A stretch of DNA of 64,000 bases from the NCBI GenBank assembly GCA_010279815.1, contig QEOQ01000670.1, positions 400,766 to 464,765 on the forward strand. Reading direction: 5' to 3'. The position numbers were made by a program, and so were the translations under genes. A model generated the notes under the pieces. That model made no database searches. It saw nothing but the letters and a program-made list of their open reading frames with translations, and was not told the DNA's origin. This DNA is from Brachionus plicatilis. Its lineage: Eukaryota; Rotifera; Eurotatoria; Ploima; Brachionidae. Below, one piece after another: positions 63,313-64,000 of the stretch; the stretch's first letter is position 1, and each line of letters begins with the position of its first letter.

Positions 63313-64000
63313 CCTGTATAATTTCTACCTTATTGTTTTGGATTTTGTTCAGGCCATATGGTTTTCCTTTGAAATCCATTTAATTGCTTATAGATTAGGT
63401 CGGATTTCAGGCGTTCTAAATCGCAAAGAAAATACCATAGAGAACTAATAAATATGATAATTATTGAGAAGAAATAAAGAGTTAATTATAATTTTTAGCC
63501 TAGAGAAATATTTTACACAAAGGCTATTTTTATTGAATCAATTTAAGAGATTATTCAGAAGGTGTTTTAAGTTACAGCCGACTGAAGAAGAGACACTTTT
63601 ATTTCTTGCATTAGACAACAACTAGTGCTTGGCTTAATGCGATTATGAATTGTCCCAAATTAATTCTGTGTCGTTTACTCAAGATTTTTTTGTCATAAAC
63701 ATAATTATTTTTTTCTTTCTAATATTAGCCAATTTATTCATTAAATCACTTGTGCCAAAAGAAAAAACAAGGCTTAGAGAAATGGACTCAGACGAAGCCA
63801 TGATGGCTATTGCATTGGTCGGGATGCAGTGCATGTAGAGCGACTTGGGTGGCGACTTCACTTTTGGCTTAAATTTAAAATGAACTCAAACACTCTGTTA
63901 AATAATGTGTCGATTTCTTGCTTGGTAAATATTAAGCAATGTTATATAACTATTTAAGTTTATTGAAAAAATGTTTGGGAGATAAAATTTATTCAAAATA

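Noticed and set aside
63650..63838. 62-codon plus-strand frame near the right edge
   Set aside because: The apparent start is TTG and the hydrophobic lead is low complexity; only the last part (MDSDEAMM..) looks coding-like, and this is too little to call.

Overview
The window is nuclear DNA of a small invertebrate. Evidence: several genes split by 40-100 nt GT-AG introns, a nuclear tRNA gene, animal-type gene families, and very AT-rich sequence (roughly three quarters A+T by eye). A complete axonemal dynein intermediate chain argues against nematodes, which lack motile cilia. Together with the short introns and AT richness, my best guess is a rotifer (Brachionus-like). That is inference only; a lophotrochozoan of similar genome style is possible.

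Layout. (1) 1-11.8 kb, all on the minus strand: the 5' two thirds of an MRP/ABCC transporter (19 exons traced, gene continues past base 1), a one-exon single-pass membrane protein with a PPSY motif, and two tandem AGPAT3/4-like lysophosphatidic acid acyltransferases, both fully exon-mapped. (2) 12.3-16.3 kb is a transposon nest: a decayed pogo-like element with long inverted repeats, two MITEs, and a decayed LINE cut by a deleted mariner. (3) 16.4-29.6 kb holds a small two-exon hypothetical gene with a frameshift, a Ly6/uPAR-type GPI-anchored protein, a nested Tc1-like element, LINE fragments, MITEs, an assembly gap, and an apparently identical 311-bp inverted duplication of the 3' end of an AT-hook gene. 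(4) 30.2-32.3 kb is a one-exon, GC-rich type I receptor with SUEL, CUB and C-type lectin domains. (5) 32.4-51.2 kb is gene-poor, with LINE 3' ends, tail repeats, foldbacks and a second gap. (6) 51.2-54.1 kb is a complete 11-exon DNAI1 gene. (7) 54-64 kb is mostly empty, with a one-exon GPCR, a tRNA-Glu(UUC) and weak ORFs near the right edge.

The genes do not form one pathway: they cover membrane transport, phospholipid synthesis, ciliary motility, surface recognition and signalling. No CRISPR, operon or defence system is present. The most unusual structures are the AT-hook gene palindrome, a pogo element whose two terminal repeats carry the same palindromic cassette in opposite orientations, a double-foldback MITE family, LINE 3' ends with GC-rich hairpin tails (one forming a tandem array), and the GC-rich lectin receptor with a duplicated 3' UTR.

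Exon limits were read by hand from GT/AG sites and codon phase. They are consistent with reading frame and family alignment but may be off by a base in places.
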